Shown: positions 24,985 through 34,173 of the stretch, piece by piece
Numbering within the stretch: position 1 is the stretch's first letter
Layout: every line of letters starts with the position of its first letter
Source of the DNA: Nitrospirota bacterium
GTDB taxonomy: Bacteria; Nitrospirota; Nitrospiria; Nitrospirales; Nitrospiraceae
DNA length: 64,000 nt
Reading direction: 5' to 3'
NCBI GenBank assembly: GCA_030682135.1
Contig: JAUXQT010000108.1
Location: 1-64,000, forward strand
The notes under the pieces: generated by a model
Seen by the model: the letters and a program-made list of their open reading frames with translations, nothing else
Told to the model about the DNA's origin: nothing
The model's database searches: none
Program-made: the position numbers and the translations under genes

Positions 24985-26366
24985 GCAGACCTCAATGCCA
25001 TCGCGAGTCGACTCCCCATCGTCACGCTGGTCGCCGCCTCACCCGCCACGATGGCAATCGCCAGCCCCTGCACCCCGACGCGTGGCACCAGCAACGCCCC
25101 CAGCCCGGCCAGCAACAGCCACTGCAAGGTAAGCCCTACCATGGGTGTGCGATAGTCCGATAGCGCATAACAGGAGTTCCGGAAGACCCGGCCCAGGCTC
25201 ATGAAGGGAAGCGCCCACACCGTGATCGAGAGGATCGAGGCGGTGAAGCGGGCATGCTCAAGTGAGAACTTGCCGCGCACAAATATCAGCTCCACGATCG
25301 ACTCCGAAAAAATGGACACGCAGGCCACGACCGTGACGCTGACCGCGAGGAGCAAGAGACCTTGTTCCCACAGCATGGCGAACCCGATCGATTTGTCTTG
25401 TCCAAAGGCTTCCACCATGCGCGGAAATGCCATCGTCGTGAGCGGCATGACGAGCAGGGAGAGCGGCACGGACACAATCGTGCTGGCATAGAAAAACCCG
25501 GCGATGGATCCACCCGGAAGCGAGGACGCGATACTTCGCTCTGTCACCGAGACGGCGGCATAGATGAGCTCACCGACCAGAATGGTCCCTGCGGCTCCCC
25601 AGAGCAGGAACCATCCTTCACGAGCAGGGGGCCTGGATTCCGAGGGAGCAGACCACGTCATCCCGACGAGCCGAATCGCAAACAGCAGCATGACGAGCAA
25701 ATTGCCCGCAGCCACACCCAGCGTCAGCGCATCGACCCCGAGCCTCTCAGACCAGAGTGTGATAGAGACAATAGAGCAGAGCGAGATAATGGATCCCGCC
25801 GCAAATCCTGGCGCGAAGGCCCCCAGCACTGAAAGGGCTCCGCGCAAGAGACCTGCCGTGCTCGCAAACACGATCGGCGCCGTGAGGAAATGGAGTGTCC
25901 GGACGCCTAAGGCCTCTTGCGCCCCATCGAAGCGTGGAAAAAAGGCGCTCAGCAAGAGCCCGGCGCTTCCCAATAGAAAGAGCACGACGCCGAGATTCAC
26001 GAGCAGAAGACCACAGAGTGCCGGTTGCACGGCTCGGCTGACAGCGGCCGCCCCACCTTCCCTCGCCACACGGGAGATGAACGCTGTCTCCAGCGCATTT
26101 CCGATCTGCGCGCCGAAGAATAACTGCAGGCTCATGACTGCGACAAAAACATCCAGTTGCGGGCTCAAACCGAACGTGGATGCCACAGTGAGCTCCCGCA
26201 CAAAGCCGAGCACAAGACCGATGCCCGTCAGCAGAGAATATCCAGAGGCCTGACGAAGAGGGCCCAGCACATCGGCAAGCGTCTGCTGCACCTTCCCCAA
26301 AGGCAGCTCATCCAAAGTCCGATCAATTCGATCCTGCGAGACGAACGCTTTTTGCGATATCGACAT
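24981..26366 (-). CDS. MurJ/Wzx-type lipid-linked oligosaccharide flippase
   Basis: A 461-residue polytopic membrane protein of the MATE/MurJ superfamily with about 13-14 hydrophobic segments. The N-terminal part (GLVLGFVRELTVASTFG and LDVFVAVMSLQLFFGAQIG) is typical of MurJ. It should flip the undecaprenyl-linked repeat unit to the periplasmic face for the polymerase encoded next. The start is uncertain: ATG at 26366 begins just before the conserved region, whereas ATG at 26453 adds 29 residues and overlaps the upstream gene by 26 bp. Context favours a polysaccharide role over peptidoglycan synthesis. Confidence 0.82.
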   Translation of the reverse strand: MSISQKAFVSQDRIDRTLDELPLGKVQQTLADVLGPLRQASGYSLLTGIGLVLGFVRELTVASTFGLSPQLDVFVAVMSLQLFFGAQIGNALETAFISRVAREGGAAAVSRAVQPALCGLLLVNLGVVLFLLGSAGLLLSAFFPRFDGAQEALGVRTLHFLTAPIVFASTAGLLRGALSVLGAFAPGFAAGSIISLCSIVSITLWSERLGVDALTLGVAAGNLLVMLLFAIRLVGMTWSAPSESRPPAREGWFLLWGAAGTILVGELIYAAVSVTERSIASSLPGGSIAGFFYASTIVSVPLSLLVMPLTTMAFPRMVEAFGQDKSIGFAMLWEQGLLLLAVSVTVVACVSIFSESIVELIFVRGKFSLEHARFTASILSITVWALPFMSLGRVFRNSCYALSDYRTPMVGLTLQWLLLAGLGALLVPRVGVQGLAIAIVAGEAATSVTMGSRLAMALRSA

Positions 26367-26427
26367 GGACACCACCACCGTTTGCGAACAAGCGCCCGAC
26401 CTCCCAGAGAGGTCCTGGCATCGGACA

Positions 26428-27654
26428 TCAGTTCCGGATTTGCGGTTCGGCATCCTGCTTCTGGAGCCAGGATCCTGAACTCAACCACCCGTACGCCGAC
26501 GCCTTCACATGTGCTTGCTTCCAGGCCAACGTCCGCTCGATGCAATCCGCGAGGCTCTGTGCCCAGGTCTCCGGAGTATAGAGGGCGACGATCCGCCTGG
26601 ATGCTTCGCCCATCTTGTCTGCATCGACGGTGTCCGACGACACCACTCCCAAGAGTCGCGCCATACCGCCGATGTCGAACGGATCGCAGACGTACCCGTT
26701 CACCCCAACCCGCACCAGTTCCGGCACACAGCCGCAGCGATGCGACACGATCACGGGTAATCCCGCCGCCATCGCTTCGTTGACCACCAGCCCCCAGGTT
26801 TCACTCACGCTCGGAAGGACCAGACAGGAGGCAAGCCCGTAATAGGCTGAGACTGCATCTGCCTGTTGGAAGCCGGCGAACACGACATCGCGCAGTTCTT
26901 GCGCACGCGCTCGCAACATCGGCTCCTGAGGCCCACCGCCGACTAGCACCAGGCCCCAAGCCCGTTGCCCAGCCGTCTGCCGATACCTGGCGTAAGATTC
27001 AAGCAATCGAAGAACGTTCTTTTCCGGCGCAAACCGGCCGACAAATAGGAAATAGCGTTCCGGGAGGTTGAGGCGCCTCCGGAGCGCATCCCCCTGCGAT
27101 CGCGCAGCCGCTGCCCCATCCGCAAAGGCCTGGTTATCTACGACGTCATAGCCCGTCCAGATCCATTCGCGGGGAACACCCAACCGCACCAAGTAGGAGG
27201 CGGTCTGCTCTCCAGCTGCAAACGCCGCATCGTAATGCCGGCGAACCCACCAGCCTTTTATTGATTCTTTGAGAGCCGTTCGAGGCCGATCCTCCCAGTG
27301 AGAATCCCCCAAGAAGATACTGACGCGTTGATGGCGTTTGGCCCATCGGGCGGCGGCCCGCATGGCGGCATAGTAATAGCCGGTAATCACGACCGCCTGA
27401 GGATCTGAGTCATCCAGCCAGCCAGTCACACGTGCGGCCAAAGCCTTCGAGTCGATCTGATCGACGGTTTTTCCCGGAAAGGCTTCGACATAGTCGAATC
27501 CCAGATTGGCTGTTCGCACCTGCCACTCGTGAATTCTTTCGGTGGCGCCCAGCGCCATGAGCTCTACGGTATCGTCTCGTCGCAAAGACTGAAGCGCCCT
27601 GAAACGGGGGATGCTGTAAGGAGCAAGTACCGGTTCCAGGCAACAGATCTTCAT
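26428..27654 (-). CDS. Glycosyltransferase family 4
   Basis: A 408-residue GT-B glycosyltransferase. The N-terminal domain starts MKICCLEPVLAPYSIPRF. The donor domain has FLFVGRFAPEKNVLRLLESY, LVLVGGGPQEPML and the acidic ExE-type motif region PSVSETWGLVVNEAMAAGLP. It is the first gene of the 27.6-21.0 kb polysaccharide unit. ATG at 27654 is chosen because it starts the first beta strand; a GTG at 27690 adds 12 residues without similarity. A repeat array with -10 box lies 108-174 bp upstream. Confidence 0.85.
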   Translation of the reverse strand: MKICCLEPVLAPYSIPRFRALQSLRRDDTVELMALGATERIHEWQVRTANLGFDYVEAFPGKTVDQIDSKALAARVTGWLDDSDPQAVVITGYYYAAMRAAARWAKRHQRVSIFLGDSHWEDRPRTALKESIKGWWVRRHYDAAFAAGEQTASYLVRLGVPREWIWTGYDVVDNQAFADGAAAARSQGDALRRRLNLPERYFLFVGRFAPEKNVLRLLESYARYRQTAGQRAWGLVLVGGGPQEPMLRARAQELRDVVFAGFQQADAVSAYYGLASCLVLPSVSETWGLVVNEAMAAGLPVIVSHRCGCVPELVRVGVNGYVCDPFDIGGMARLLGVVSSDTVDADKMGEASRRIVALYTPETWAQSLADCIERTLAWKQAHVKASAYGWLSSGSWLQKQDAEPQIRN

Positions 27655-27761
27655 GCGAGTACGACAGCCTCTCCTCGACACGGATGTCACCGCGACGCAA
27701 GCAATACAGGAGTCCTTGAGGGCATGACACGGTCGTCATGCCATACTATTTCAAGAAATGT

Positions 27762-27828
27762 AGTCTACTGCTGGTGGTACGATGACACGGCCACGCAGAT
27801 CTCAAGTTTGTGTTAACAAATCGTTAAA
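27762..27828 (-). promoter_or_regulatory. Pho-box-like array of the flippase-polymerase unit
   Basis: On the minus strand TTTAAC (27828), GTTAAC (27817) and CTTGAG (27806) keep the 11-bp period. TAGACT at 27767-27762 lies where the 20.7-kb array has its -10 box, shifted by one base. The stretches AACACAAACTTGAG and CAGCAGTAGACT match the 20.7-kb array. Confidence 0.6.
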
Positions 27829-27964
27829 AGACGGGCAGAGAATCGTGCAGGCAGTCTTCCATCTCTGACGCAGCAGCCAATAGGCGTAATTTCATGCTTA
27901 CGACTCTAACGATTGATATCAGGCCCCTCCAGGGTCCCGGATGATCAGAGTCCGATGGCTGGCG

Positions 27965-28303
27965 TTACAAGCCTAGCAATGCGCGCATCTCCGCCTCGGC
28001 CAACTCGATAGCGCCGCGTGGGGTATAGTGAACGCCATCTTCTAGTAGTTCAGCCAATCGGTTGGGACGGGCGGCTCTCCATCCCCTCTCATCCATCAAG
28101 CGCCGGGAATTGACCACCAAGACGTGTGGGTCCGCGGCAGCAATGGCTCGCTGTGCGCCTGGATAGAGGGCATATTCTTCTTCCATTGCTGACGTTAAAC
28201 CTTCTCGGTAGGGATCGCTCATCAGAATCACGGGGGAATTGGCATCTCTGGTCCAGGCCTGTCGTTTGCCAAGAATCCTGTTCTCACGTGACGATGGTGT
28301 CAT
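27965..28303 (-). pseudogene. Remnant of an SGNH hydrolase (C-terminal half)
   Basis: About 112 residues that look like the last third of an SGNH/GDSL esterase: VILMSDPYREG, HVLVVNSRRLMDERGW and the C-terminal catalytic motif DGVHYTPRGA (Asp-x-x-His). The N-terminal blocks with the catalytic serine and the Gly-Asn oxyanion motif are absent, and the frame is closed by a stop 60 bases upstream of the first usable ATG. It lies 116 bp after a large lipoprotein gene that has an SGNH-like C terminus. It is most likely a truncated gene; a short functional protein cannot be excluded. Confidence 0.55.
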
Positions 28304-28418
28304 GAGTCGCGTCCTCAAATCAGGCTGAATTGCCCTCAGTCGCTTTCCCGGAAGACCGAAACATCAGACAGAGCCAAGATCGCACAGCGTTTCGACCGGC
28401 CTATCCCCTCTCTTCCGA

Positions 28419-30557
28419 TTACGGGGTGAGGGTCCGAATCATCGTCGCTGCCACCGTCGCGTTACCCTGCAGGGTGAAATGCACATCGTCTCCGGGGGCA
28501 AACAGGCCGCGATGGAACGGAACCTCGTTCGCCACGTCGGCCAAAAAGCGATGTTCCGGATCGGCTGCGGCCCTGACTCGCACCGCGCTGTTGAACTGAT
28601 CGATGACCGACAGGTCATAGGGATTATAGGTGCCCTGCTCCCGCCGAATCATCGTGGTCAGGATCATGCGGTTCCCATGGTGCAGCACCAAGGCAATCGT
28701 CTCGTCCAGTTCCGCGATGAGAGCGGCCGCCTTCGCATCGGCCTCGGCTTGATTCGCCGCACCGGAGCCCACATCGTTGATACTACCGCCATCGATGTTC
28801 CAGAGGATGATGCCACGGGCATAGGCCATGCCCGCTCCGACATAGGTGTTCCAACTGGCCCGCGACAGACCGGACCGCCCGATGTTCGCGTCGATGCCAC
28901 GGCGCCCGTAGCCCCGTGTGACCCATTCAGGGCGCTGGCGCCACATATTCGGGATGAGGTCTTGATCGCCTTCCTGCGCGAACTGGCCTCCCACATTGTT
29001 GGGGCCTTGCGCCTCCGGTGAAAGCGCCAGAATCGCCGCAGTGGAGAGCGAGTCTACGCCAGCCAGTTCAAGCCAGCGATGGACCGTGATGGCGCCGAGT
29101 TCAAAAGTCGTATCCCCATAGACGGCTTCAAACCCCGCTTTGCCGATGGTCTGCGGAATCCAGTCTGCCAAGGGACCGCTGAAGTAGGTCTGCGTCGTCC
29201 ATGGACCCCTCGTTTCGTCGCTCAACGAGTATGTGGCTGCGCCACTCCTATGCAGGTGTACGGCCAGCTTCCAACGTGAGTCCTTAGCGAATTCAGCCTT
29301 CAAAACCCTTGCGCCTTGCTTGAGATCGTTTCCATCATACGTCAACCGGATTAGGTCGCCGGTATCCGCAGCATTGCGGATGATGAAGTCGCAGGTGGTC
29401 CCTGTCCCGGGCAGATAGAAATCCGTGAAGAACACCGTGGCCCAGCCCTCTTCGTTGAAGGGCAACGTGCCGATGGGATCGATCGTCATAACCCCGGCAG
29501 TTTGTCCGCTTGTGCCGGTCACGACGATGCGCCGCCGCTCTGGATTGATTCCGCCGATAGCATACGCTGTCGGAGTCATGGTGGCGGTGCCTGCATAGGT
29601 GAACATGAGCCCATGTCTGTACTTTGTTCGCGGAAAATGATGGGCAAACTTCTTGGTTCGGTAAGAATTGAGCGGCTCCAGGCTGTAGAGAGGACGCATC
29701 GGAATGTCCGTCCCACTCCACGTTTCAATAGGACCTGCGATACGGAACTTCAAACCAGGCCAGTTGCCAAAACCCATATCCCAGTGACTCCGCATCGATG
29801 CGAGGTTCAGTGACGTGGTATCCACCCCACTGACTTCCCCGACCAGCACTCTATTGATGTAGAGGCCATAGCGGGCATCTGACGCATTGAGGCTGAGGTG
29901 GAATGTCAGCTCTGTCCAGGCGTCGAGCGGAATCACACCGGGCCCGGCCCCACCGCCCATCGAGTCGAGATGGGATGTCGTACCGCCCATGTAATTGGAG
30001 ACCAATACGCCGATGCCCGGCGTGCCGTACGCATATGGGGTGAATGGCGCATTCATAAGAAACAGCCATGCGCGAAGCTTATCCACCCCCCCATCGTGAA
30101 GATTATGAATAATATTCGACGATTGATGCGCCGCCAGCGGTTGGGCCGACACTCGTTCAGGATAGACCCAAAACCTCACCCAGTAGTCGTTGCTGCCGTT
30201 CAACGGTACGCTGGCGTCGTCAACACGAAAATACGCAAGACCGCTCGCACTCGTTTCGATGTAGCCAGTGGCCCTTGACCCGGGCGGGACATCCGTGCTC
30301 CCCACATGGGTCCAGGCTCCAGCAACAAACTGATTCAACCCTGTAGTTCCAGGGGTAGCCGGACCGGTCGTCGGCCAGGATGCACCTGTAATGCTGGTGA
30401 TGGAAGGGATCGGTGTCGCCTGATCTCCCGCACGATCTCCACTTCCACCTGCTCCACCGGATCCTCCACTTCCCGAACAAGACACCATGAGCACCGCCAA
30501 ACCCAGTGCCACCGCACATTGCCCAATTCGGCACATCCAGAGACTACGCAGAGACAT
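28419..30557 (-). CDS. Large lipoprotein with SGNH-hydrolase-like C terminus
   Basis: A 712-residue exported protein. The N terminus (MSLRSLWMCRIGQCAVALGL, then VLMVSC) is a lipoprotein signal, followed by a Gly/Ser linker. Residues about 60-480 are beta-rich with carbohydrate-module character (YWVRFWVYPERV, WKLAVHLHRSG). The last 210 residues resemble an SGNH hydrolase: GIDANIGRSGLSRASWN (block II), ILWNIDGGSIND (block III) and GDDVHFTLQGN (block V). Block I with the serine is not obvious (ILALSPEAQG at the expected place), so activity is doubtful. GAGGAG precedes the ATG at 30557; a longer frame to 30662 lacks a signal. It may bind or deacylate the exported polysaccharide. Confidence 0.7.
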   Translation of the reverse strand: MSLRSLWMCRIGQCAVALGLAVLMVSCSGSGGSGGAGGSGDRAGDQATPIPSITSITGASWPTTGPATPGTTGLNQFVAGAWTHVGSTDVPPGSRATGYIETSASGLAYFRVDDASVPLNGSNDYWVRFWVYPERVSAQPLAAHQSSNIIHNLHDGGVDKLRAWLFLMNAPFTPYAYGTPGIGVLVSNYMGGTTSHLDSMGGGAGPGVIPLDAWTELTFHLSLNASDARYGLYINRVLVGEVSGVDTTSLNLASMRSHWDMGFGNWPGLKFRIAGPIETWSGTDIPMRPLYSLEPLNSYRTKKFAHHFPRTKYRHGLMFTYAGTATMTPTAYAIGGINPERRRIVVTGTSGQTAGVMTIDPIGTLPFNEEGWATVFFTDFYLPGTGTTCDFIIRNAADTGDLIRLTYDGNDLKQGARVLKAEFAKDSRWKLAVHLHRSGAATYSLSDETRGPWTTQTYFSGPLADWIPQTIGKAGFEAVYGDTTFELGAITVHRWLELAGVDSLSTAAILALSPEAQGPNNVGGQFAQEGDQDLIPNMWRQRPEWVTRGYGRRGIDANIGRSGLSRASWNTYVGAGMAYARGIILWNIDGGSINDVGSGAANQAEADAKAAALIAELDETIALVLHHGNRMILTTMIRREQGTYNPYDLSVIDQFNSAVRVRAAADPEHRFLADVANEVPFHRGLFAPGDDVHFTLQGNATVAATMIRTLTP

Positions 30558-30929
30558 ATGGACCGCTCCTCGGTTTCGGGTCACCAGATGAATTGGCGGT
30601 CCCAGAGGGACGACATCCGACCCAAGAGGTGAACAAACGTAGTCTGGCAAGAATGTTCGCATGAGTTAGGCGCCGAACCAGGTAGCCCCACCGCTCTTCG
30701 TCTTGGAAGAGTATGTACGAGGCCCGGCTCACCCTCGCTGAGGGAGACGATCTCAACATCGTTCAGATTACCCGCAACCCACATGTCGCAAAGCGCTTGG
30801 AGAGAATTAAGAGATCCAGACGGAGGGTCACGAAGGCTCCTGGCAGGATACTTCAGGCAGGGAGAAGAAGATATGACCCGAATGGATGCTGCGAGGATGG
30901 ACGCCCGTCCCCGCAGAGTGCGGTCCCAT
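30558..30929. other. Gene-free stretch
   Basis: 372 bp between the SGNH-type lipoprotein gene and the first VPLPA-CTERM gene. The open frames here have no recognisable domain and no ribosome sites. No repeat array or clear promoter is visible. Confidence 0.4.
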
Positions 30930-31580
30930 TTATGCCGTCGCGCCGGTCGCCAGAGCACGTCGTTTCCGAAAAGCCAAACCGCCGAGGCCCATGAAACCAC
31001 TGGCAAAGAACAGGAGACTGGCCGGAAGCGGCACTGGGGTCGGCGCGAGCCCGACAGCCGTCCCCTGCAGGAAGAATGTGGCGGTTCGATTGTCGTGCGA
31101 CCATCCATGCTTTCCCCTGCCCCTTTCGGGGGCAAAGACATGCGTCCACGAAAGGCTAAACTCGGACGTCTCCTGGTTGAAGACTCCCTGGGCGATCCCA
31201 CCGATATTCCAGGCCCGGAACGAATCGCCGCGGCTCACACCGACAAATAGCGACGAGAGATCCATCGTGATCGACGAACCGCTGATGGTGGCAGAAGGCG
31301 CAGCCGCGCCGTTCACACCGGAAGTAAAGAGCGAGAAGGTGCGATGTCCCTTCGTGGTCGGCGAGACGATATCCGGCATGGGCTGATACTGTCCCACTGT
31401 GATCGTCCCTTCTTGAGCCAGCAAGCGATCGGCGACCCGATGGAATTGGCCTCTGTCCCAGGCCTTCTCGCCCATGAGATCTGTGGGAGTGACCCCCATC
31501 GCAGCTGCGAATGGGACCGACCCGAATATCGCCACGGCTGCTGTCATGCCGAATGTGAGAAGAAGGGCGCGAGGTGCCAT
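30930..31580 (-). CDS. VPLPA-CTERM sorting-signal protein 1
   Basis: A 216-residue secreted protein with a signal peptide (MAPRALLLTFGMTAAVAIFG, cleavage near AAAMG) and a C-terminal sorting signal: VPLPASLLFFASGFMGLG, then a basic RKRRA tail. Such signals are cut by exosortases, here presumably the XrtD at 16.5-18.2 kb. The body resembles the protein at 33414-34055 (QYQPMPDIVSPTT against QFQPLPNIFNPIT; FSLFTSG against FSIFTSN; WNIGGIAQGVFN against LNIGGNAAGSFN), so the two are paralogues of an unnamed family. AAAGGAG precedes the ATG at 31580. Confidence 0.85.
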   Translation of the reverse strand: MAPRALLLTFGMTAAVAIFGSVPFAAAMGVTPTDLMGEKAWDRGQFHRVADRLLAQEGTITVGQYQPMPDIVSPTTKGHRTFSLFTSGVNGAAAPSATISGSSITMDLSSLFVGVSRGDSFRAWNIGGIAQGVFNQETSEFSLSWTHVFAPERGRGKHGWSHDNRTATFFLQGTAVGLAPTPVPLPASLLFFASGFMGLGGLAFRKRRALATGATA

Positions 31581-32150
31581 AAGACGCTCCTTTGTTGTCA
31601 TAGGCTGTAACCGAATAACAATATGATCGATGACCGTACACTGATGGTACAAGCCAGCGACAACAACGGCGTAACGTCTTTGTTTGATTTCGATTAATTA
31701 ATTATCAAGATTAAGCGTATAACCTTTTATTATGCCACGAGCACCGGCAACGTTCTGGTCAGAATTGATCAGATGGAAATAATTCACATGACAAGCAGCC
31801 ATGCTGCTACCGGCACACCGATAAGATTTTCTCTCCTTGAATGCCAGCGTTGCGGGCCAGACGGGAGACGTGACGGGAATGCCGTATCAGGGCAGCGGTC
31901 GAGTGTCTGAGCAGGCCAAGCGGGCCTTTCATGGCCCAGGGACGCCTGGACGAAGATCGTTGGTGGCGCCCCCCCCCTTGATCAAGTTCTATCCCGTTTA
32001 CCTTAAGGGGTGGCGATCTTCGAGTCTCGTCTATATGCGGCCAGGTGGTGCGAGGCTCTGGGGGTGCAGAAGATTGGACAAGCGACACGAAAACACGATG
32101 CCGCGCAGGGTGGAGGCGGTTTCAGACAACACCTCCGTGAATATAGCTGG
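31581..32150. other. Gene-free stretch with AT-rich segment
   Basis: 570 bp between the VPLPA-CTERM gene and the end of the HD-GYP gene. An AT-rich patch (31680-31735) is unlike its surroundings and probably contains the promoter of the VPLPA-CTERM gene. A run of nine C bases lies near 31971-31979. I see no gene, and no 11-bp repeat array in phase. Confidence 0.4.
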
Positions 32151-33305
32151 TTAGGAGTCGGATCGGTCGGTCGGGCTGGTCGCCAGAGCCATGGCAGGAA
32201 GGGATGCCCTGCATTCCTGGATCACGAGTGCAAAGAGTTCGGTGAATTTCGGGTCGAAGTGGGTACCGGCATGCGAGAGCATGTACTGGCAGGCGTCATC
32301 GATCGAGAGGGGCGTTCGTCCTGGACGTTCCACGATCAGATGGTCGAATGACTGGGCGAGACAGACGATGCGGGCCAGTGGAGGAATTCCTTTTCCTTGA
32401 AGGCCGTACGGATAGCCTGATCCATCCCACCGCTCATGGTGATACTCAATGATCTGCCCAACCTCAGCCGGGAGCTCCAAGGGCAACAACAGTTTGGCTC
32501 CCTGCTCCGGGTGGTGCCGATTGCCCCCAGATTCCCCGGTCCTGGCGATTTCATCCTCGGCAAACGGATAGGTCTCGGGCCCGATCTTGCCGATGTCGTG
32601 GAGAAACGCCCCCAAGGCCAAGGATTTCTGTTCAGCGAGCGTGAGGTGGATGCGGTTGGCCAGGAGTGTGGCGTATAAACTGACTCGGCTGCAGTGGTTG
32701 AGTAGCTGGCGATCCTTGGCTTCGAGCAGGTCGGAGAGCAGCGGGAGAAGCAGGTTCGGCATGGACTCTGAGCCGGACGCATCATCTAATGCCGGTTTCC
32801 CGATGGCCTGATATCCTGTGAGCAATTCCTTCCATGCCTGCGCGCCCTCAGCTTCTGATCCCCAGAGGTCGGTTGATGTCTTGATGAAATGTCTGAGGAA
32901 GTCGAGCCGCTTTTTCCGTTCGAGCGTCTGGTTGACGAGCGAGAGTAACTCCGTGACATTGAAGGGTTTGAGCAGGTAGCCGGCCGCGCCATGACGGAGC
33001 CCTTCCATCGCCGACGCGACGCTCCCGTATCCGGTGATGATGATGACCTCCACGTCGTCGTGGAGATGTTTGATGTCTCGGAGGAGATCCAGGCCCCGTC
33101 GATCCGGAAGTCTCTGATCGAGGGTAATGAGGTCGATCGGCTGGGAGTTGAGGACGTCAATCGCTGCACTGGCTGATTCGGCGGCCTGGATGTTGTAATA
33201 CGGGCGGAGAATCACTTTCAAGGCATCACGCGGTCCTGCTTCGTCATCAATGACCAACAAGGTGGGCCTCTGCTTCGCCGGACCGGAAATCTCAGATACG
33301 ATCAT
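32151..33305 (-). CDS. Response regulator with HD-GYP domain
   Basis: A 384-residue cytoplasmic regulator. The receiver (about 14-128) is complete: VIDDE, the phospho-acceptor in LITLDQRLPD, IITGYGS and the lysine in LLKPFN. The C-terminal HD-GYP domain (about 195-360) has LGAFLHDIGKIG, HHPEQGAKLL, and IEYHHERWDGSGYPYGL followed by GIPPLARI, so an active cyclic-di-GMP phosphodiesterase is expected. It would lower cyclic-di-GMP on phosphorylation and thereby tune matrix or motility. No kinase gene is adjacent. Its neighbourhood of matrix proteins fits a role in biofilm control, by inference. Confidence 0.9.
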   Translation of the reverse strand: MIVSEISGPAKQRPTLLVIDDEAGPRDALKVILRPYYNIQAAESASAAIDVLNSQPIDLITLDQRLPDRRGLDLLRDIKHLHDDVEVIIITGYGSVASAMEGLRHGAAGYLLKPFNVTELLSLVNQTLERKKRLDFLRHFIKTSTDLWGSEAEGAQAWKELLTGYQAIGKPALDDASGSESMPNLLLPLLSDLLEAKDRQLLNHCSRVSLYATLLANRIHLTLAEQKSLALGAFLHDIGKIGPETYPFAEDEIARTGESGGNRHHPEQGAKLLLPLELPAEVGQIIEYHHERWDGSGYPYGLQGKGIPPLARIVCLAQSFDHLIVERPGRTPLSIDDACQYMLSHAGTHFDPKFTELFALVIQECRASLPAMALATSPTDRSDS

Positions 33306-33340
33306 CGCTGTCCTTTCCCACGATGGGTTCTACCCATAAA

Positions 33341-33386
33341 ATAATCCGCCAGCCAAGCCGCAGGGTCGCTGCGGCCCGACTGGCGG
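33341..33386 (-). terminator. Terminator after VPLPA-CTERM gene 2
   Basis: On the minus strand a two-tier stem (CCGCCAG...CTGGCGG enclosing CCGCAG...CTGCGG) is followed by ATTATTTTAT. It lies 28 bp after the stop of the 33414-34055 gene. Confidence 0.65.
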
Positions 33387-33413
33387 AGAGGTCGATCAGA
33401 CCTTTAGGCTCGA

Positions 33414-34055
33414 CTAGACGAAATTCAGCCGTTTCCGCATGGCCCCGGCGAGGCCGATGAGCCCGCTGCCGAACAGGAACAGTGCTCCGGGCAGCGGAAC
33501 GGCGGCTACCTGCGCCGTTCCCTGCAAGGTGAAGGTCCCGGAGGTCAGAAAGGGCACGCCCGAGAAGGAGCGGGTCCAGGAAATATCGAAGGCATTCGTC
33601 AGTTCGTTGAACGAACCGGCCGCGTTGCCACCGATGTTCAACGACGCCATCAATGGGTTCGTGTTGACCCATCCCCAGCCGGTGCTGGTGACCCCTGCGA
33701 AGAGCGATTGGAGATTCGCCGTCAGGGCGGCCCCGGAGGTCTCTCCGGTTGGAGCCGGGAGGTTGAGGGCTCCTCCGTTGCTCGTAAAGATCGAAAAGGT
33801 GAGGTGGGAAATCGTAATCGGATTGAAGATGTTCGGCAGAGGCTGAAACTGGTTCATGATGAGCTGCCCATTGGCATTGAAGTTGCCAATGATGCTTCCC
33901 AACGAACCGAAGTTCAGATTGACCGATCCACCAGTGATGTCCAGCTGCGTGACGACCGCAGCCTGGGCTGGTGCCGGCAATAGCCAGAGCACCGACGCCA
34001 TCAGGAAAGCCATCACGCTCCCCTTGACTGTTTTGCCCCTTGTTGCCGTTGTCAT
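33414..34055 (-). CDS. VPLPA-CTERM sorting-signal protein 2
   Basis: A 213-residue secreted protein. Signal peptide about 1-32 (WLLPAPAQAAV). The C terminus has the exosortase signal VPLPGALFLFGSGLIGLAG with a basic tail MRKRLNFV. The body is Asn/Gly/Ser rich and beta-like, and is a paralogue of the protein at 30930-31580. GGAGA lies 6 bases before the ATG. Probably anchored or released by XrtD and part of the extracellular matrix. A strong terminator follows, so it is the end of its unit or monocistronic. Confidence 0.85.
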   Translation of the reverse strand: MTTATRGKTVKGSVMAFLMASVLWLLPAPAQAAVVTQLDITGGSVNLNFGSLGSIIGNFNANGQLIMNQFQPLPNIFNPITISHLTFSIFTSNGGALNLPAPTGETSGAALTANLQSLFAGVTSTGWGWVNTNPLMASLNIGGNAAGSFNELTNAFDISWTRSFSGVPFLTSGTFTLQGTAQVAAVPLPGALFLFGSGLIGLAGAMRKRLNFV

Positions 34056-34126
34056 GAAATTCTCCCGTGTCGCTCACACGAATGAATCGTTACGTCTCGC
34101 GTCATTGCAACAGGATCCAGGTTCCC

Positions 34127-34165
34127 AGGGGCGGGGCATGGAGAGAATCTCCAATCCCCGCCCCT
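34127..34165 (-). terminator. Hairpin after the larger PstS-like gene
   Basis: AGGGGCGGGG (34127-34136) and CCCCGCCCCT (34156-34165) form a perfect 10-bp stem 8 bp after the stop codon. There is no T-run, so it is a message-stabilising or weak terminator structure. Confidence 0.5.
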
Positions 34166-34173
34166 GCCTGTCC

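Noticed and set aside
30581-31201. Minus-strand open frame in the gap before VPLPA protein 1
   Set aside because: It overlaps the VPLPA-CTERM gene in another frame, is Arg/Ser rich and shows no fold or start signal.
31837-32154. Plus-strand 105-codon frame in the gene-free stretch
   Set aside because: It has no ribosome site, no recognisable motif and contains a nine-C homopolymer run.
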